Below the pieces are notes generated by a model. That model ran no database searches. It saw only the letters and a list, made by a program, of their open reading frames with translations, and was not told the origin of the DNA. A program made the position numbers and the translations under genes. A DNA stretch of 64,000 nt from Archilochus colubris (taxonomy: Eukaryota; Chordata; Aves; Apodiformes; Trochilidae). This document shows, piece after piece, positions 47,061 through 61,100 of the stretch; the stretch's first letter is position 1; each line of letters opens with the position of its first letter. The DNA is taken from NCBI GenBank assembly GCA_023079485.1, contig CM041083.1:60413847-60477846 (forward strand), written 5' to 3'.

Positions 47061-49599
47061 AACCTATCCAGAAAATCTCACCAAGACCAGTCTAATTTAC
47101 CTTTTTGGCTTTAAGTTTCCCCAAAAATGAAAAGAAGGAACATCACCTTATACTGTTGAAGATTTTGATAATACTTGCGTCCCCATGAATGACCACGTTT
47201 CAACTTGACTATCAGTCATGGATGATTCCTTGATTGATGATGGGTCTCTTTGAATAGAGATAAGCTGCTTGTTTTGCTACTAACATACAATAGCAAGAAC
47301 ATGACGTGGAAAACACAATCACCAGTAACTGAAGGATGTGTGTAAAGCATGACCGTGTACAATAACTCTTACACACCATATAAAAATTGCTGTAACATGT
47401 ATCAGTGTGCAGTACAACGGGATTAGGAGTATTAAAAAACATGAATGCTGAAGTTTTGGCAAACAAAGTAAGCTCAACAAGTAATTCATGCAAATTGGAA
47501 CATCCATTACAATCTTCTCTGTCAGCACTGGGAACTAACCCATGGCTTTTATCTGATATATTACCCCAATGAAAAAGAGTTAATGAAAAGAACCACCAAC
47601 TAATTGGGAATGCAATAGGTGCAATCCAAATTAATACCTCTCTCTCTCTTAGCTTCATTCAAACTCAGCTGTGAGTACACTCTACTGTGGCAGTGTAAGA
47701 AAAAACAATTTGCCCACCAAAAAAGGAAATATAATTTGGGATAATGCAACTAAATTTGAAAGATTTTTCCTACCCTGGTGGCTCCCAGCTTAATCAGCTT
47801 ATGACCCCACCAACAGTAAAAGCACAACTTTTGCTCTGACCACATGCGATGCTTTGGAGTATGCCATATACTCAATTGTTGCACTGGGATGAAATCACCA
47901 TGGAACTATATTCTATCTATTAGAACATAGAATATGGACTCAGAAGAATGAAAATAAAAGACACACTGTTAATATTGATGCATATGTGTCATCCTTTGAA
48001 AATGAGGAACTAGAGAAAGAGGGGTGAGATGCTGAGAGAGGCAGAACACAGAGGGGTCCATTCGCTCCCATTCCCTGCCCAGACTCTTTCAAGCTCAGGC
48101 AGACCCCAGCCCCTTTCTTTCACCCACTCCTTACTTTCCACTGTTCTCCTTTACCCCCAGCTTGCCTCCTGCTCTTCAGGATCCACATCCATCGGGTGCT
48201 GGGAAGAGCCATGGAGCCCCCTCCTGAGCTGGTCCTGCTGCAGGGGGCCCTCAGGCACCCATCCCTTCTGGTATTGTCTTGTGAGACCTTTCCAGGCTAT
48301 TACCAGAAAGATATTGATAATTGAATAATATCTAGTACAGGGTTTTGGTTTTTGAAGACCAGATGATAAACATCTAAGACTTCGGAACTCTGGCCTGATC
48401 TGGTCAGTTCAACTAGTTTTGTTGAGCTGTATTTGTTGATTGTCAGAAATGTATACAAAACTTTGCTAATTGCAATTAAAATTACTTTCAAAACTATCTG
48501 GAAATAGAGAGGAACATACAGAGTAAGATGTTGCAAGTGAGATACATGGCGTATGTCACCTTAGAGGGGATTTCATCTGTATTGGCAAGTAGGACTGAAT
48601 GTGCTGCCTTCATGCTTTAAAGTAGTTTCTGCATTGACTGTAATGGTGATGGTAACAACTGACATTTTCAGCATTTTGAAGGGTGAGATATGAAGAGTTA
48701 CCATTTCTGAAATTTCATGAGCACAGTCAGCACTTTTCTCTCCAGGAGAAGGCAACTAAGTTGTAGGAATTAACGAACTAGTGAGAAAATATGAAAGTCT
48801 GAGAATGGATAAAATAGGAAAAAGTTTTTCCTCATGGGTAGAAATATAATCAATAGAGATGTGAAGGTATTTCTGTGTTCACATGGAGTTCAACACCTGG
48901 CTGCTACTGGTTTACTGGTTAATTACTGCCAAACAAAAGAATGGTGGAGTTTTCATACCTATAGCAGTTGATATTTAATTGCAGGACCTAAGCTAGCAGC
49001 CTCATCTTTCTGAGAGAGAGACGTTCTTTCATAGTGATTTGCCTCTTCAGATCTCTGAATTAACCTTCTGAGGTCTTCCTCTGTCTTCTCTCTTTAGGGT
49101 CCTATCCCAAACACTGCTGCATGTCTGGGGATGTGAAGCATGAATCCCCACCAAGCCTAAGAGTGAACTGTGCCACTTAAGTCACTGTTACACAATTTAA
49201 TCTTAGGGAGCATTCTCTCCTCTTTGTCTCACGTCTCCCCATGACGTATTGTGCAACCTTACTGGAAGAAGAATGAGAGTCAATCAAGTGTGTTATAAAT
49301 ACCTTGAAATGCACAGTGTGAACAGCATTGCAATAAAGCTAACTGGCAAACCTCCCTTGTGAGATGGTTTTTATTGTGTTCAGCTGCAAGCATCACTTCT
49401 CTAATGCTGTCTGCTCGTGCTGGGTTACAAGACCAATCTACATGCACTTGAGCTCCCTTGGGAGTGGAAACATTGTGAAGTGGCCAGCTCATGTCAAATA
49501 TACTGTGTCATAAAACTGCAAGGATTTTTCCCATAATTTATTCCCTTGACTTTGTTTTGTTACTGTGGAGCAGACTTCAACTGGAATGCCTCAAGTGTG
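47061..49599. other. Presumed intron, possible retroviral tail
   Basis: No clear gene. The part from 47.1 to 48.0 kb could hold further retroviral sequence. A GC-richer stretch at 48050-48290 stands out from its surroundings but shows no recognisable element or exon. Confidence 0.35.
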
Positions 49600-50621
49600 T
49601 TACTTTGGCCTTTCAGGCAGCTATGAATCACTGTCCCACGGGACATCCTGGTCTCTAAATTGGAGAGATATGCATCGGATGGATCAATTGGTAAATAATG
49701 AATTGTTTGAATAGTCACATTCAGACAGTTGTGGTCAGCAGCTCAATGACCAAAAGGAGGCCAGTGACAAGTGGTGTTCCTCAAGGGCTGGTAGTGGGAC
49801 TGGTGCTGTTTCATGTCTTAGTCAGTAGCATGGACAGTAGGATGGAGTGTACCCTCAACAAGTTTGCCGATAACACCAAGCTGTGTGGTGCAATTGAAAC
49901 ACTGGAGGGAAAGGATGCCATCTTGTGGGACCTTGGCAGGCTCTAGAAGTGGGCCTCATGAAGTTCATCAAGGCCAAGTGCGAGGTCGTGCACCAGAAAA
50001 GCCCTGAGGAGAAGGATGTGAGAGTGTTGACTGATGAGCCCAACATGAACAGGTAATGTGCACTCACAGCCCAGAAAGCCAGCTGTATATCAGGCTGTTT
50101 CAAATAAAGTGTGGCCAGCAGGTCAAGAGAGGTGATTCTACCCCAATATTAATCTCTTTTGAGACACCATCTTGAGTACTGTGTCCAGTTCTGGAGCTCC
50201 CCTACACAAGAAGGACATGGAGCTATTGGAGAAGGGCCACGAAGATGATCAGAGGTCTGGAGAACCTATCCCATGAAGATAGGCTGAGAGAGTTGGGGTT
50301 GTTCATTCTTGAGAAGAGAAGGCTCCAGGGAGACTCTCTAGTGGCCTTCCAGTACCTGAAGGAGACCTAGAAAAAGCTGGGAAAGGACTTTTAAAAAGGA
50401 TGTGTAGTGATGACATGAGGGGTAGTGGCTTTAAAATGGAATGGCACAGGTTGCCCAGGGAAGTTGTGGATGCTCCCTCCCTGGAAGAATTCAAGAACAG
50501 GTTGGATAGGTCTTTGAACAAACTGATCTAAATGGAAGGTGTCCCTGTCTATGCAGGGGGTTATAAACCAGATGACCATTAAGGTTTCTTCCAATCCAAA
50601 CCATTCTATGATTCTATGATT
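49600..50621 (+). mobile_element. Old CR1 LINE, about 1 kb, 5'-truncated
   Basis: Covers the RT C-terminal half and the 3' end, finishing in ATTCTATG octamers. Blocks recognisable in order include VTSGVPQG (near 49.77 kb), KFADNTKL (near 49.86 kb), the CAQKAS segment (near 50.07 kb), LPREVVD-like sequence (near 50.46 kb) and the end GATGACC...TCCAA. Several frameshifts and stops are present. It is a subfamily different from the 19.7-20.9 kb copy. Confidence 0.88.
49700..50530 (+). pseudogene. Broken CR1 ORF2 reverse transcriptase
   Basis: The RT frame is open for about 80 codons (49698-49946), then shifts. The catalytic box reads FADN where active copies have FADD. The remaining frame is cut by stops. 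It has no coding potential. Confidence 0.75.
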
Positions 50622-52919
50622 TATTTGAGATGCCAGAGAAATAGCAAAGGCATTCAGAATGGGGAATAAAAGCTGTGGAATAGCCTGAGTACTGTGCAGT
50701 GGTAGTGTAGCTGAGAGTAGATAGAGGAAAACAGAGTTTACCTACTATTAAAGTGAGGACTATAAATTTGCCAGTACTTCAGTAGTGTGGTAACTTTCAC
50801 CTTGGATGGAAAATGGTGGTTTTGTGTGATTCGTAAGGAGAGGGGGAACAAAGAAATAAGAAAAATTCAAGTACATTTCTGTAGAAGATAAGAATAGAAA
50901 TTTCTATGAAAGCAGTTGCCTAATTTCTCATCCTGTGTCAAACTGAGGCAAAAGGTCAGTGAATGTAGTGCATGGTGGCAGTTCACTATCTATTTCAATC
51001 AGCAGCAAAGTGACTTTGCCCTTTCAGTCTTTCAACATGAAGAAAGAGTGCCTTCATTTTTTACACTTAGTGAAACTGAACCATACCAATCTCCAGAAAG
51101 GTCAATAAACTTTTCTGGTTAATATATTTTAGAAACCCTAGATACTAGGTTTAGATAGTTGTAGATACTTCTGCAACTCCACAATATTCACATTGTGTAA
51201 TCCTGGCACTACAGCAGATGGAGGCCTTTTGCTCTTTACTATAGAAGATTTCCAGCTCAGTGTTTTTCTGTTGAGTCATGAAAAATTCCCTGCTTGAAGA
51301 ACACAACTTCATTGCTTTTTTCATATCCTATTTCTATTATGGTTTTAATTACCTAAAAAGTTAGCTTAAGTGCTCCCTGTTGTCCAGCAAGTAAGTTAGG
51401 AAATAAATAAATAAGCAGTTTAACTACAAGGAAAGAAAAGATCCATTCCAATATTAACTACAAAGTACTCTAAGCATCTGTTTCCAAGTTGTAAAATGGC
51501 TACACAGAGTTAAGATTCTTCTCTCTGAACATTTTAGATCAAAATGGCTTTCATGTCTTCTGCCTCTACCAAAGTTTATCTAATTTACTTACTGAGATTA
51601 GACTGCCTCTGTCTACCTCGGAAAAAAAAAAAAGAAGGGGTTGCAGTGTTCACATGAAAGGCACTTAGTGTCAGACAAAAATTAAACGGGACTTGAATTT
51701 TGCTCCATTTCTCTCAAACAGAGGGACTTCAGATGGAGCTGAAACTCCACAGCTATGAAGCTGGTACAAGGAGATGGATTTTCATGTGCTGCACATACAG
51801 CTGCAGAGCTCACAACTACAAGAGAAGTTTACAATCAAGGACTCATCAGCATTTAAAAATGAGTGAACTTATGTGCTCAAAATGAGTGCAGGTAAAATAT
51901 TCATAATACAAGATTGCAAGGTGTAGGGGGAGGTGGCATGCTGATCTTCTACCTCACTTATGTCTGGATTTCAGGTTAGCACAATTTCTAAGCTGTCTGA
52001 CTTCCTCAGATTTTATACTTTTTTACAGTATCAGTTATCCATCCTGGTATTTGTTTCAGAGCTTCTGATATCTCTGGTTAGATTATTTGAAGTGCTATCA
52101 GATTCAAACAATGGGAGGATTAGAAACTCACTGGTCAAGTCCTATGTTCCTCCAATCCAATGCTTTTTGGCTAGCACAGGATGTGCTGAGATCACCCTGG
52201 CCATGCACATCCTTCAGCCTTTGCTAGACTATTAACTCTCTCAAATACCTCATTTTCTTAAAGAATATATTCATTCTCTGCACCCTTGTGTGCTCTAGGG
52301 ACCTTAGCTTAGTCCTGCTCTGAGTAGAAGGCAAGAAGGCTTGCAGAGGATAATATACTGGCTTTTGTAGCTGAAAGTACTTATACTGGCATAATTGCAA
52401 TTTATTAATAGTGGTGAAAGGATGTGCCCAATCTATAATTTGAGGTAATGTTTGGCAGCTTGAGCAATATGAATCATGAATCATTCATTAACTGAGTAAT
52501 GCTTTTAATTAGTTAGAATTAATTTTAAGATGTCCTCTGTTATTTTGTTGTGTAATTTAAGGTCATTGTCATTATTTTTTTTTTTTATGTTATAATTATA
52601 TTAAGGCATTTCCAACCAAATACAAATATACTATTTTCTTTGGTTTGAAGTGTTTTTATACTTAGGGAAAAGACTTTGGGAATGGTGGAGTCTTAAGGGT
52701 GAAGCCTGTTGTATCTTCCCACTCTTATATGAAGTGCCAGACCTGTGCTACCTGGTCTGAGAGCCATGATGCTGAGACATCAAAGCCTGTAAAGGGAAGT
52801 TTTTGATACATCTGTCTGCTTGATGTTTCAGATCCTCGTTGACTGGAAATGGACAAAGCTTCATTGAAGCTAGCAGAGCCCTACCAGATTTAAAAAAAAA
52901 TATATATATTTATATATGC

Positions 52920-52954
<35 letters not shown>

Positions 52955-55900
52955 TATACGATATGGCTTTGCAAAGGACTACATTCCCCAGCTGGTAGGT
53001 TTCCAGGCTGCCTCCTGCTAAGCCACACACCATGATATTAATTACAATTATTATTTTTGGTTGCTCCATCAAGAAAAGTCTCGAAGTTTATGTGACTGGT
53101 ATGGTCCCATCTTGTTGTGTCAGCACAAAATGGAGGGACTTAGGCAGAGGAGCCCGTATTTCCTGAGCTCTAAGTAGGGCATCTTTTTCTGCACTATCTT
53201 AAGTTCCATGTTTCTTCTAATATATCTGAATAAAAGAAATGCGGTGCCATATTTTACACTTTAGTCATACCTAATATGTCCCTGTCTTTGTAGACAGTTG
53301 TTCCCACACCCCATCACCAGAGGAATGAAGATGAAACTTCAGCTTCCTGAGAGAGCACTAAGACATCTTTAGCTTCATAATAATTGATGTTTTTATGGAG
53401 CTCCAGATCATTTACTGATATTGAACATTTGAGTGGCTTAATCCTACCTCACACAATGTGGAGACAAATAATAGCTTGATAGACTTCATTGGTCATGAGA
53501 GGCAGACACAGCAGGAGAGTCAGCATGAAAATATTTTACACTTTGTCAGAAGTATATCATAGGAGATAAAAATGCTTTTCCTTTATGACTTTAATTTGGG
53601 GGATTTGCCCAAGTCTGTATTTATTTACTATTAAAAATTGCACTTGGGCCCAAAGACTGAACTTCCAGAAGTGAAGAAGACAGACAAGATATGAATGAGT
53701 ATAAGAATGAAGAGTGACAGAACACCATGTAGCTATGGGTGAGCAATTCCTTGCTTGAGGCCTGGCTTGGAAATGAAAAGCTTCCTTGAAAACAGTAATG
53801 ATTATAGCAACTAATATGGGAAAAATCTCATTTTTCATTTACTCCTTGCTTTATGCAAATTTAATATAAGCCACTACTATGCAGTACCACTGGAGACATA
53901 TCTGGGGGGTTAACTCAGTACAGAAAATTTTCTGTTGGTAGATGGCCTCCAAACTAGTAGATATTGTCTTGGTATTTTTCCCTAGCTTCACCAAACTATA
54001 TAAAGGATAAATATCTAGAGATGCAAATGAATGGCATCTGGAGTTGATAAGGAACATAGAAAACTGGCTTTCTGATCAAATACAAAGATTATGTCATAAA
54101 TGAATTTCTGGAGCTGAATCTCAACTCGGGGATTTTTTCCACTGTGTTGCAATAGTTTTAGGATTGTGGCCTCGTAAAACTCTGTAAGATAAATTAGGGC
54201 ATGTTGCATAGTAGGGCTGCTGGTCATTTGATTGCTTCACTTCTGCTTCTGCAGGTATTGTTTTTATTTTGCATAAATCAGAACTTGATAAGGGTTGTTA
54301 AAATTACTTTGTCTCCAGAGCAAACCCAGTATTGCTCTTGTGTGAGTGCTGATTTCTTCCTAGTGGCTTATCTTCTGATATTATGTCATGGTAGCAGATG
54401 TGCTAACAAACATCAAAACCTGGGGTAAACTATATAAACAATTCTTCTTTTTTTTCCTTGTAAGTTTTTGTTATAGAGTCCTGCACTGGACTGTATTGGA
54501 GAACTAAAGATGATAAGTAAAGTATGTAGTTGGCCTTTGGTGCATGCTGGAAAAAGCCAATAGCCTGTTTGCCATGTTGGTTGCCATTAAATTAAAAAAG
54601 GGATTTCTGAAAACTGAATTATTCTTTATTCTTTTAATATTTAAAATAAATAATAAAATACTCTTGAGATTCTAGAAGTGAGATCATAGCAGGACAGACT
54701 CTTGAAATTCTTCCTATCCTGAAAGCTCTACACGTAGGGATCAGATACCAAGTTTCCAGTCATGTACCTTGTTCAACAATAATGTGTCTTCTGTAATTAA
54801 GTGATTTCCAAAACATGGGGATGGATGCCCATACAAGCACAATCTTTTTCAAAATCTTGCCAAGCTTTTAGTGACATTAAAATTTCCCTGTAGTGAGAAA
54901 CATCAGTTTAATTAAATGTTACGTGAAACTATTTCTTTTCCTCTGTTGTACATTTTATGCTTACTAAAGCATCCTGTATTATTGAATTTAAGGTAAGCAG
55001 ACATGTCCGTTTAGACTTCTCTATGCAATTAATTTGTTTTTATAACTCTATCATGATTAAGATAATTCTTTTCAGGGTAAACTCTCCTAGCCTCTTTAAT
55101 TCCTTCTTATAATGATGTGTTCCCTCAGTTCCTTTGGCCCTTCCACTTTCTGTCTTTTCTTTCTTAAAGGCAACACTACTGAAACCAAAGATGAGAGGGC
55201 TGAAATCACTGTGGATGAGACACTTCACATTCCATTTTATTAACTTTCTCACTCTTTAGTGTTTTGGGTTTTTAGTTGTTTTTTTTTTCTTTATATATAT
55301 AACTAGAGATCCATGACTCTTATTTTTTCTTCCTCTTTAAAAAGATAGGTTACTTTGGTTTCAGTCAGTAGACATGGACAGTCTCAGGTGTTTCCATGTT
55401 TACCAGGTTGGTATGTAATTCTTCAAGAGTACCTTGCAACTCTGCCTATTCTATCTTGGCTAACCTAATCACTACCGTCAGCTAATTTTGCCAACTCAAC
55501 ACTTCCCTTTAGTCTATTGACTTCCTTCTGTTGTTAATAATTGTAACTAACTGCAAGCAACTAATCCAAGTAATACTCCATTTATCTATCTGACTTTCTA
55601 CTGAGGTTTGGCTTTATATTATTTCTATTGTCTTCCTTTCTCTGTGAATTTTTTTTTCCTTGAGGGTAGTCTGAGAAGAGAAATGAATAATGGAGATGAT
55701 CAGTCTTTGCTTACACAGAACATAAACCAAGAGTTAAAGAGTGCATTCAAGTACTTCAAAATCTGAATGTTGTAAAATTCCACACTGGTCTGAATAGCTT
55801 CTCAGTCAGAGAAATGTGGAGAATTAAATTGTCCTGTTGGAAATAAAAATTTTGTTTCAATCCACACAGATGAAATTTCGACATCTCAACTGTTTTCACA

Positions 55901-57695
55901 TAAAAGAAAGTGGAAAGCAATCTATTTGAAAATATTTGACTATAAAATGTTTATTCTCTTGATCAAAGAGAAGATTATTAATCTCAAAAAGCTGATGTGT
56001 TTGATACTCAAAAATACCTACAGTGCTTCTGACAACTGGAAATGTCAGTGTTGGGAGGTTTTTTTAGATTAAAAAAAGTATTGTTTGAAATGTTTTACTT
56101 GAAATATTCCATAACTGGTTATAGGAAAAAGACCCTGCTTGTTTGGATTCATTTGTTTTCATTTTGGTGTTGTTCCTCTGATATTGTAAATCTTTTGTTT
56201 AAAAGGCAAGGTATACATCATGTCCATGTAAGTACATACATGCAAGTATTTTTGAAACGGGGACAGGAAAGGGTAATTTTAAAGAGGTGTGTATTTCAGG
56301 AAGATGCCACGTCTTTCTGTATGAACTCAGAAATTCATTAACTTTCTTTAATAATCTTGGGCCAGGGATTACTGCTAACACTCTACTTAGCACATTTTCT
56401 CAACTGTGGCAAGGTTTCACCTTCATTAAAATACCTATGATAAATTATGATAGTGCTGTCTTTGTTTGCTGTTGTTAACGTAATAATGGAGGAAATAATG
56501 GAGGAGAAAATCCTGGTTTTGATGTGGAAATTGAGCCTAATGCCCTGGCAATAGGAACCAAAATCTGTGGAACTGCAATACCTTTTTTAAAAACAGCAAG
56601 AAAAAGAGATAGTTGATGAAATTACATGTTCTTGTTACCTTGGCTTATTTTAAGTACCTTGGCTTATTTGGATTAGAGTTTTGTGGGAAAATGAATGCTG
56701 CCTTTCAGATTTCAAGGGGGCTTCATCTCAGCTCTGCAGCTCATGGTGCACTAACAGTGCAGCCTTGGCTGCACGGGGATGTGCATCAAAGGTAAGTGAG
56801 ATCAGTTAATGGTGGGAATTCAAGAGCATTAAAAAATCCCACGGGTGTCCTTTTTGAGTGTTCTATGGCTGTATGTCACTGCAGTTTAATTTTTTTTTGA
56901 GGAGGGCTTCTCTTCAGTGAAGTGTTACCATGAGGTTTAACTATAGCACTGTTCCTTTTGGAACTTCTGCATGCACAGAGCAGTCTCTAACTTGAATTAA
57001 ACATTCATTTAGATGCCTTTGCCATGTTTTGCATCTATTCTGGTGGATAAACCGTAGTGCCTGGTGGCTTGCTTATCTAGCCATGGAGATTTGTGAATGG
57101 CTGGTGTGGTGTTGGCCCTACTGCAACAGAGCAGAATCAGATGGTTTGTCACGGGCCCAGGCTAAAGGTTGAGCAATGCTTATTTTCAAACCCACGAGGG
57201 GGAATTCATCCACTTACTGCTAATCCCTGATCAGAGCGTGTCACTAGCCAGTCTCTTGCCACAGCTTCAATGTTTGCAAAGTGCCCATGTTTGCTCAAGG
57301 GAAGCCAACTCCAGAGGAATGAAGCTGCCTCTAAGGTTACATGCACATGACTGGAAGCAATTGAGTTACTGACGCTTAACAAGTTACCTCTAATCAGTTG
57401 ATGAGCTGTAACTCAATAAGCCACAGAGATTTTATTGCTTTTAATTGCAAGTCTCCATCTTTGGTGATCTGAGTTAACCCCTCACTAGCCATGTGCCCTG
57501 AGAGAATACAATAATATATGAGACACATGACACAGACATGGCACAGACACATGAGCAGAGAGGTGGGGGAATAATCGCTCCCACTTGCAGTCATGTGAAT
57601 TACCTGGCTTGTCTCTGTGGTCTTCTGTAGAGCCAAAGGAGAAAGAAGGCTCTGTGAGGTGGCTTTGAATGCATAAACCAGGTGCTTCTCTGAAA
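50622..57695. other. Presumed intron, simple repeats only
   Basis: AT-rich DNA in which no exon or named transposon was recognised. It contains the (TA)n block at 52900-52961 and an A12 run near 51.62 kb. Confidence 0.45.
52900..52961. repeat. (TA)n dinucleotide repeat
   Basis: About 60 bp of mostly alternating T and A, with CA interruptions and a preceding A9 run. It is self-complementary and likely polymorphic. The two short open frames across it, one on each strand, are products of the repeat. Confidence 0.95.
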
Positions 57696-58105
57696 AATCA
57701 TAGAATCATCATGGCTGTAAAGGACCTTCAAAATCATTGAGGCCAACCACCAGTCCTACACCACTTTAACCACTAAATCATCTCCTGAAGCTCCATATCT
57801 ACCCATTTTTTAATACCCACAAGGGATGGTGACTCTGCAATCTTCCTGAGCAGCTTGTTTGCTCTTTTGGTGAAGAAATATTTCCTAATATCTAATATGG
57901 ACCTCTCCTGGATCAACTTGAACCCATTACTTCTTCTCCTATCACTAATCACTGGGGAGAAGAGGCCAACACCTGCCACACTACATCCTCCTTTCAGGTA
58001 GCTGTAGAGGGCAATAAGGTCTCCCTTCAACTTCCTCTTCTCCAGGCTGAACAGCCCCAGCTCCTTCAGCTTCTCCAGACCCCTAACCAGCCTTAGTTGC
58101 CTAGG
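57696..58105 (-). mobile_element. CR1 LINE 3'-end fragment, diverged
   Basis: On the minus strand this holds the end of ORF2 (LKGDLIALY...LKGG region, then an LDIRK-YFTKR segment) and the 3' UTR. It finishes in degraded ATGATTCTATGATT octamers at 57696-57712. The 85-codon frame at 57773-58030 is the CR1 C-terminal piece. The copy is 5'-truncated and of an older subfamily, like 19437-19727. Confidence 0.9.
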
Positions 58106-61100
58106 ATAAACTCCTAGAGGAGCTTACTTCTGCATAATCACACAAGTCATTAGGCCAATAATTTTAGACACAAATGTTTCTTTTGAATACTGTGCCTCCA
58201 AGAAATGGAAAGTGGGGATTTGGAAGGCATTGCCACATGCATCTTCTCTGCCAACAAATAACAGACATTTCCCCTATATGCTGGTGCCTGATGACAGCAG
58301 AGGCTACATATGTATATATTAACAGATTTTGGTTTAATTACACCCACCTTTTGCATATTACAGAAATTTAATATTTCAATTAAACATTTTTACCTGCTCC
58401 AATTCTTTCTCTGTTTATTCTAGCCTGTACAAAACACTGAAGTGATCCTTGCTGGCATGCAACTTCCCATTCTTCCTAGATGTGGCAGATTTATGCTGAC
58501 TGTTAATAGTGGAAAGGAATGGCACCAGGTGGGGCATGAGGATATTGCATCTAGCAAAGTAGAATGGGATTTTTCTTTTTCTTTTTTAGTTATGAAATAT
58601 GAGGTTGTCAGATCAGGGAAACCAGATCAGATGTGCCTAGAGAATTTGGACACAAAGTAACCTATAATTAGGAATTTTTTTTCTTTCATCCAGCCTTAGG
58701 CTGCATCTACTGTACTTTCACATATGAACAAACTGCACAGTGAAATCAAGAAGCCATTTGACTATCTAAATTAGTACTGACCTTTCATTCACCTTTCCAT
58801 CTTCTTGTTTTACCCAGCTCCATATTAGAAGTGTTTGTCTGCCTTGCTTCTAGTCCCCTTCACTGTTTGTGTAATTGGAAAGAGTCAGTACAACTGCACT
58901 TCTGTGGTTTGCTTTTAGTTGCTCTTATTGCTGACTGTATAGAATATTGTTTTATATTACAGTTTAGAAAATCACTTGCATACAAGGGCCTTTCACAAAT
59001 TGAATTTCCAAAAGCTCTTCTTCAACTACATGGGGTAGATGGCTTTAAATTTACACATTTTGCAACCAAGTTAAGGGAAGTGGTCAAGGTTATGATAATC
59101 CAGGTTAGGTTAGAGGAATTTTAGCATCAGCAGTGTAAGCAGTTCTCTGCAAATCTCTACCCACACAGCATGCCTCTGACTCATGTTTCACAACATATTC
59201 AAAGCCTAATTCCTACTCACTATCTTGCATATCCCATTTTTGCAAATACAGAACCTGTTTCAAACAAACTAGACTTCCCAGTGAACAGTGGGTGAAAAAT
59301 AAAGTTCCATTTTGACTTTCTGGGACAATTAACTGTTACATTTAAGATTAAAATGATAGTAAATCAAAATAGAGAGGTCTCCTGTAGCTTACAAGTGAAA
59401 ATTTGCGTTCTCTCACAGTTCAAGTTCTGGTACCCCAATTCTTGCTGTCCCTATGTGAAGAAGAAACATACCTCTGAACGCTCTGCCACTTGAGAAATGT
59501 CAGTTCTTTCAGCATAGATAAAAGCTTCAGATACTCAAGAGACCAGTAATGTGCCTCTCTCACCTAAATCTGATTAAACTCATAACACTTTTTTAATTAT
59601 GGTTCAAATTCTAACTGAATTCTCTTCTATGAGAACTTGCTTAAGAAAAACATTGCAAGTTGACTATCTATTGAGTTAGACAACTCCTTCGGTCCCAAGC
59701 CATTACCTCCTCCATTACTTGCTTCTTTCCCACCTCTTGTGGCTCCATGCAGCACTTTCCAAAGGCTAAAAAAACAGTTCTAAAACTTCTTTACTTCCGA
59801 AGCTCAACAGTGTGTCCTGAGGAGACAGCTTTCCTTTTGCAAGTCCCTTTAGTGGCAATTTCCATGCACAGGTGATTTCCCTCTCTTCTCCTATACTGGG
59901 ACAAGATGCTGGTATTTGTTTCCTCCATGGGTTATCCTTGCTCCATTTTTAAAACCTCAAATGCTCTTCAGCAGATGTGAGAGCCTCAGGCTCACTTGCT
60001 CTCTAAGCCACAGAGACATCCTGATTATTCAGAACCAGATATTATGTGTCAACAGCAGGCCTTGTAGGATAGAGGTGTATTTTCAACAATGAGCTGCTAA
60101 TATTCTAATTGAATTGCTAGAATCCCAGAAGGAAGGGCTGGTTAGAGCAACATAGTTCCCTCCTAAGCTGTTTTTCCACTCCTAATGTTTCTTTCTCAAA
60201 ACTTGTTTTCATTTTCCTGGCCATAATTCTGTTCTGTTTTACTAGTTTCTCTTCACGGCTTATTAGGATCAAGACATTTGATTAAAATTCTTTGCCTTTA
60301 AACTCCTGAGTTTTCATCTCATGTGTAAATAGTAGGGGATATTGAAAAAAGGAAAAACTTCTGGAGCCCCAAAAGAAGTGCCACCTGCCTCAACTTGCTG
60401 ATACAGAGAAAAATGCATATCCCTTTTTCACACCAATGCACTGATATCTGAACTGTCTTTTTTCAGAGATCATACTGGAAATAAATTTCTACAGCTCCCG
60501 TGGTCTACAGCCTACAACACTGATATCCCAGAATTGTATACAGTGACTCCTAGCACTAGCTCTTGCTCTGCCTGTTGGTGCCATGAGTGCTCTTGTGGGA
60601 ATCATGATGCCTAAATCATGGAGCCAACCTACCTAGAGCTCATATAAAGATCTGCAGACTTCAGAGGGGAACACTACTACCACTGTGGCCTTCCCCTGTA
60701 TCTGCAACATGGAGCATATAGGTGATTTCTATATTAATCCATTTTTATATTGGCATACCTACATGAAAAGAAACTATATTATAGCAGCATAACACTGAAA
60801 TACAGCAGTGGGCAACCAGGCTTCATACCTCAGAACTCAATTCATTCACACCTGCCTTTCAAGTATGTCTGCGAGTACATATATATGCATCTGTGTTTGT
60901 GTATTTGATTCTGTATAGAAATATTTATATGCTTTTCTACTTTGAATACTTTATTGGGGAAAAATATCCTGACATTAACGTTAGGACAGTCTAATGACTA
61001 AATGCAAATATTTGTGATTCTCCCATGTGTCCACTTGATCGAGCTGTGCCCATAATCCTTTCTCCCACTTCTCTGGCACAGGATGAGAAGCATTTTGTTC

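Noticed and set aside
47212..47658. A 148-codon minus-strand open frame.
   Set aside because: It is low in complexity of motif and lies antisense to possible retroviral remnant. No signal peptide or domain pattern convinced me.
52839..53072. Two 60-codon frames rich in Tyr and Ile on opposite strands.
   Set aside because: They are translations of the (TA)n repeat.
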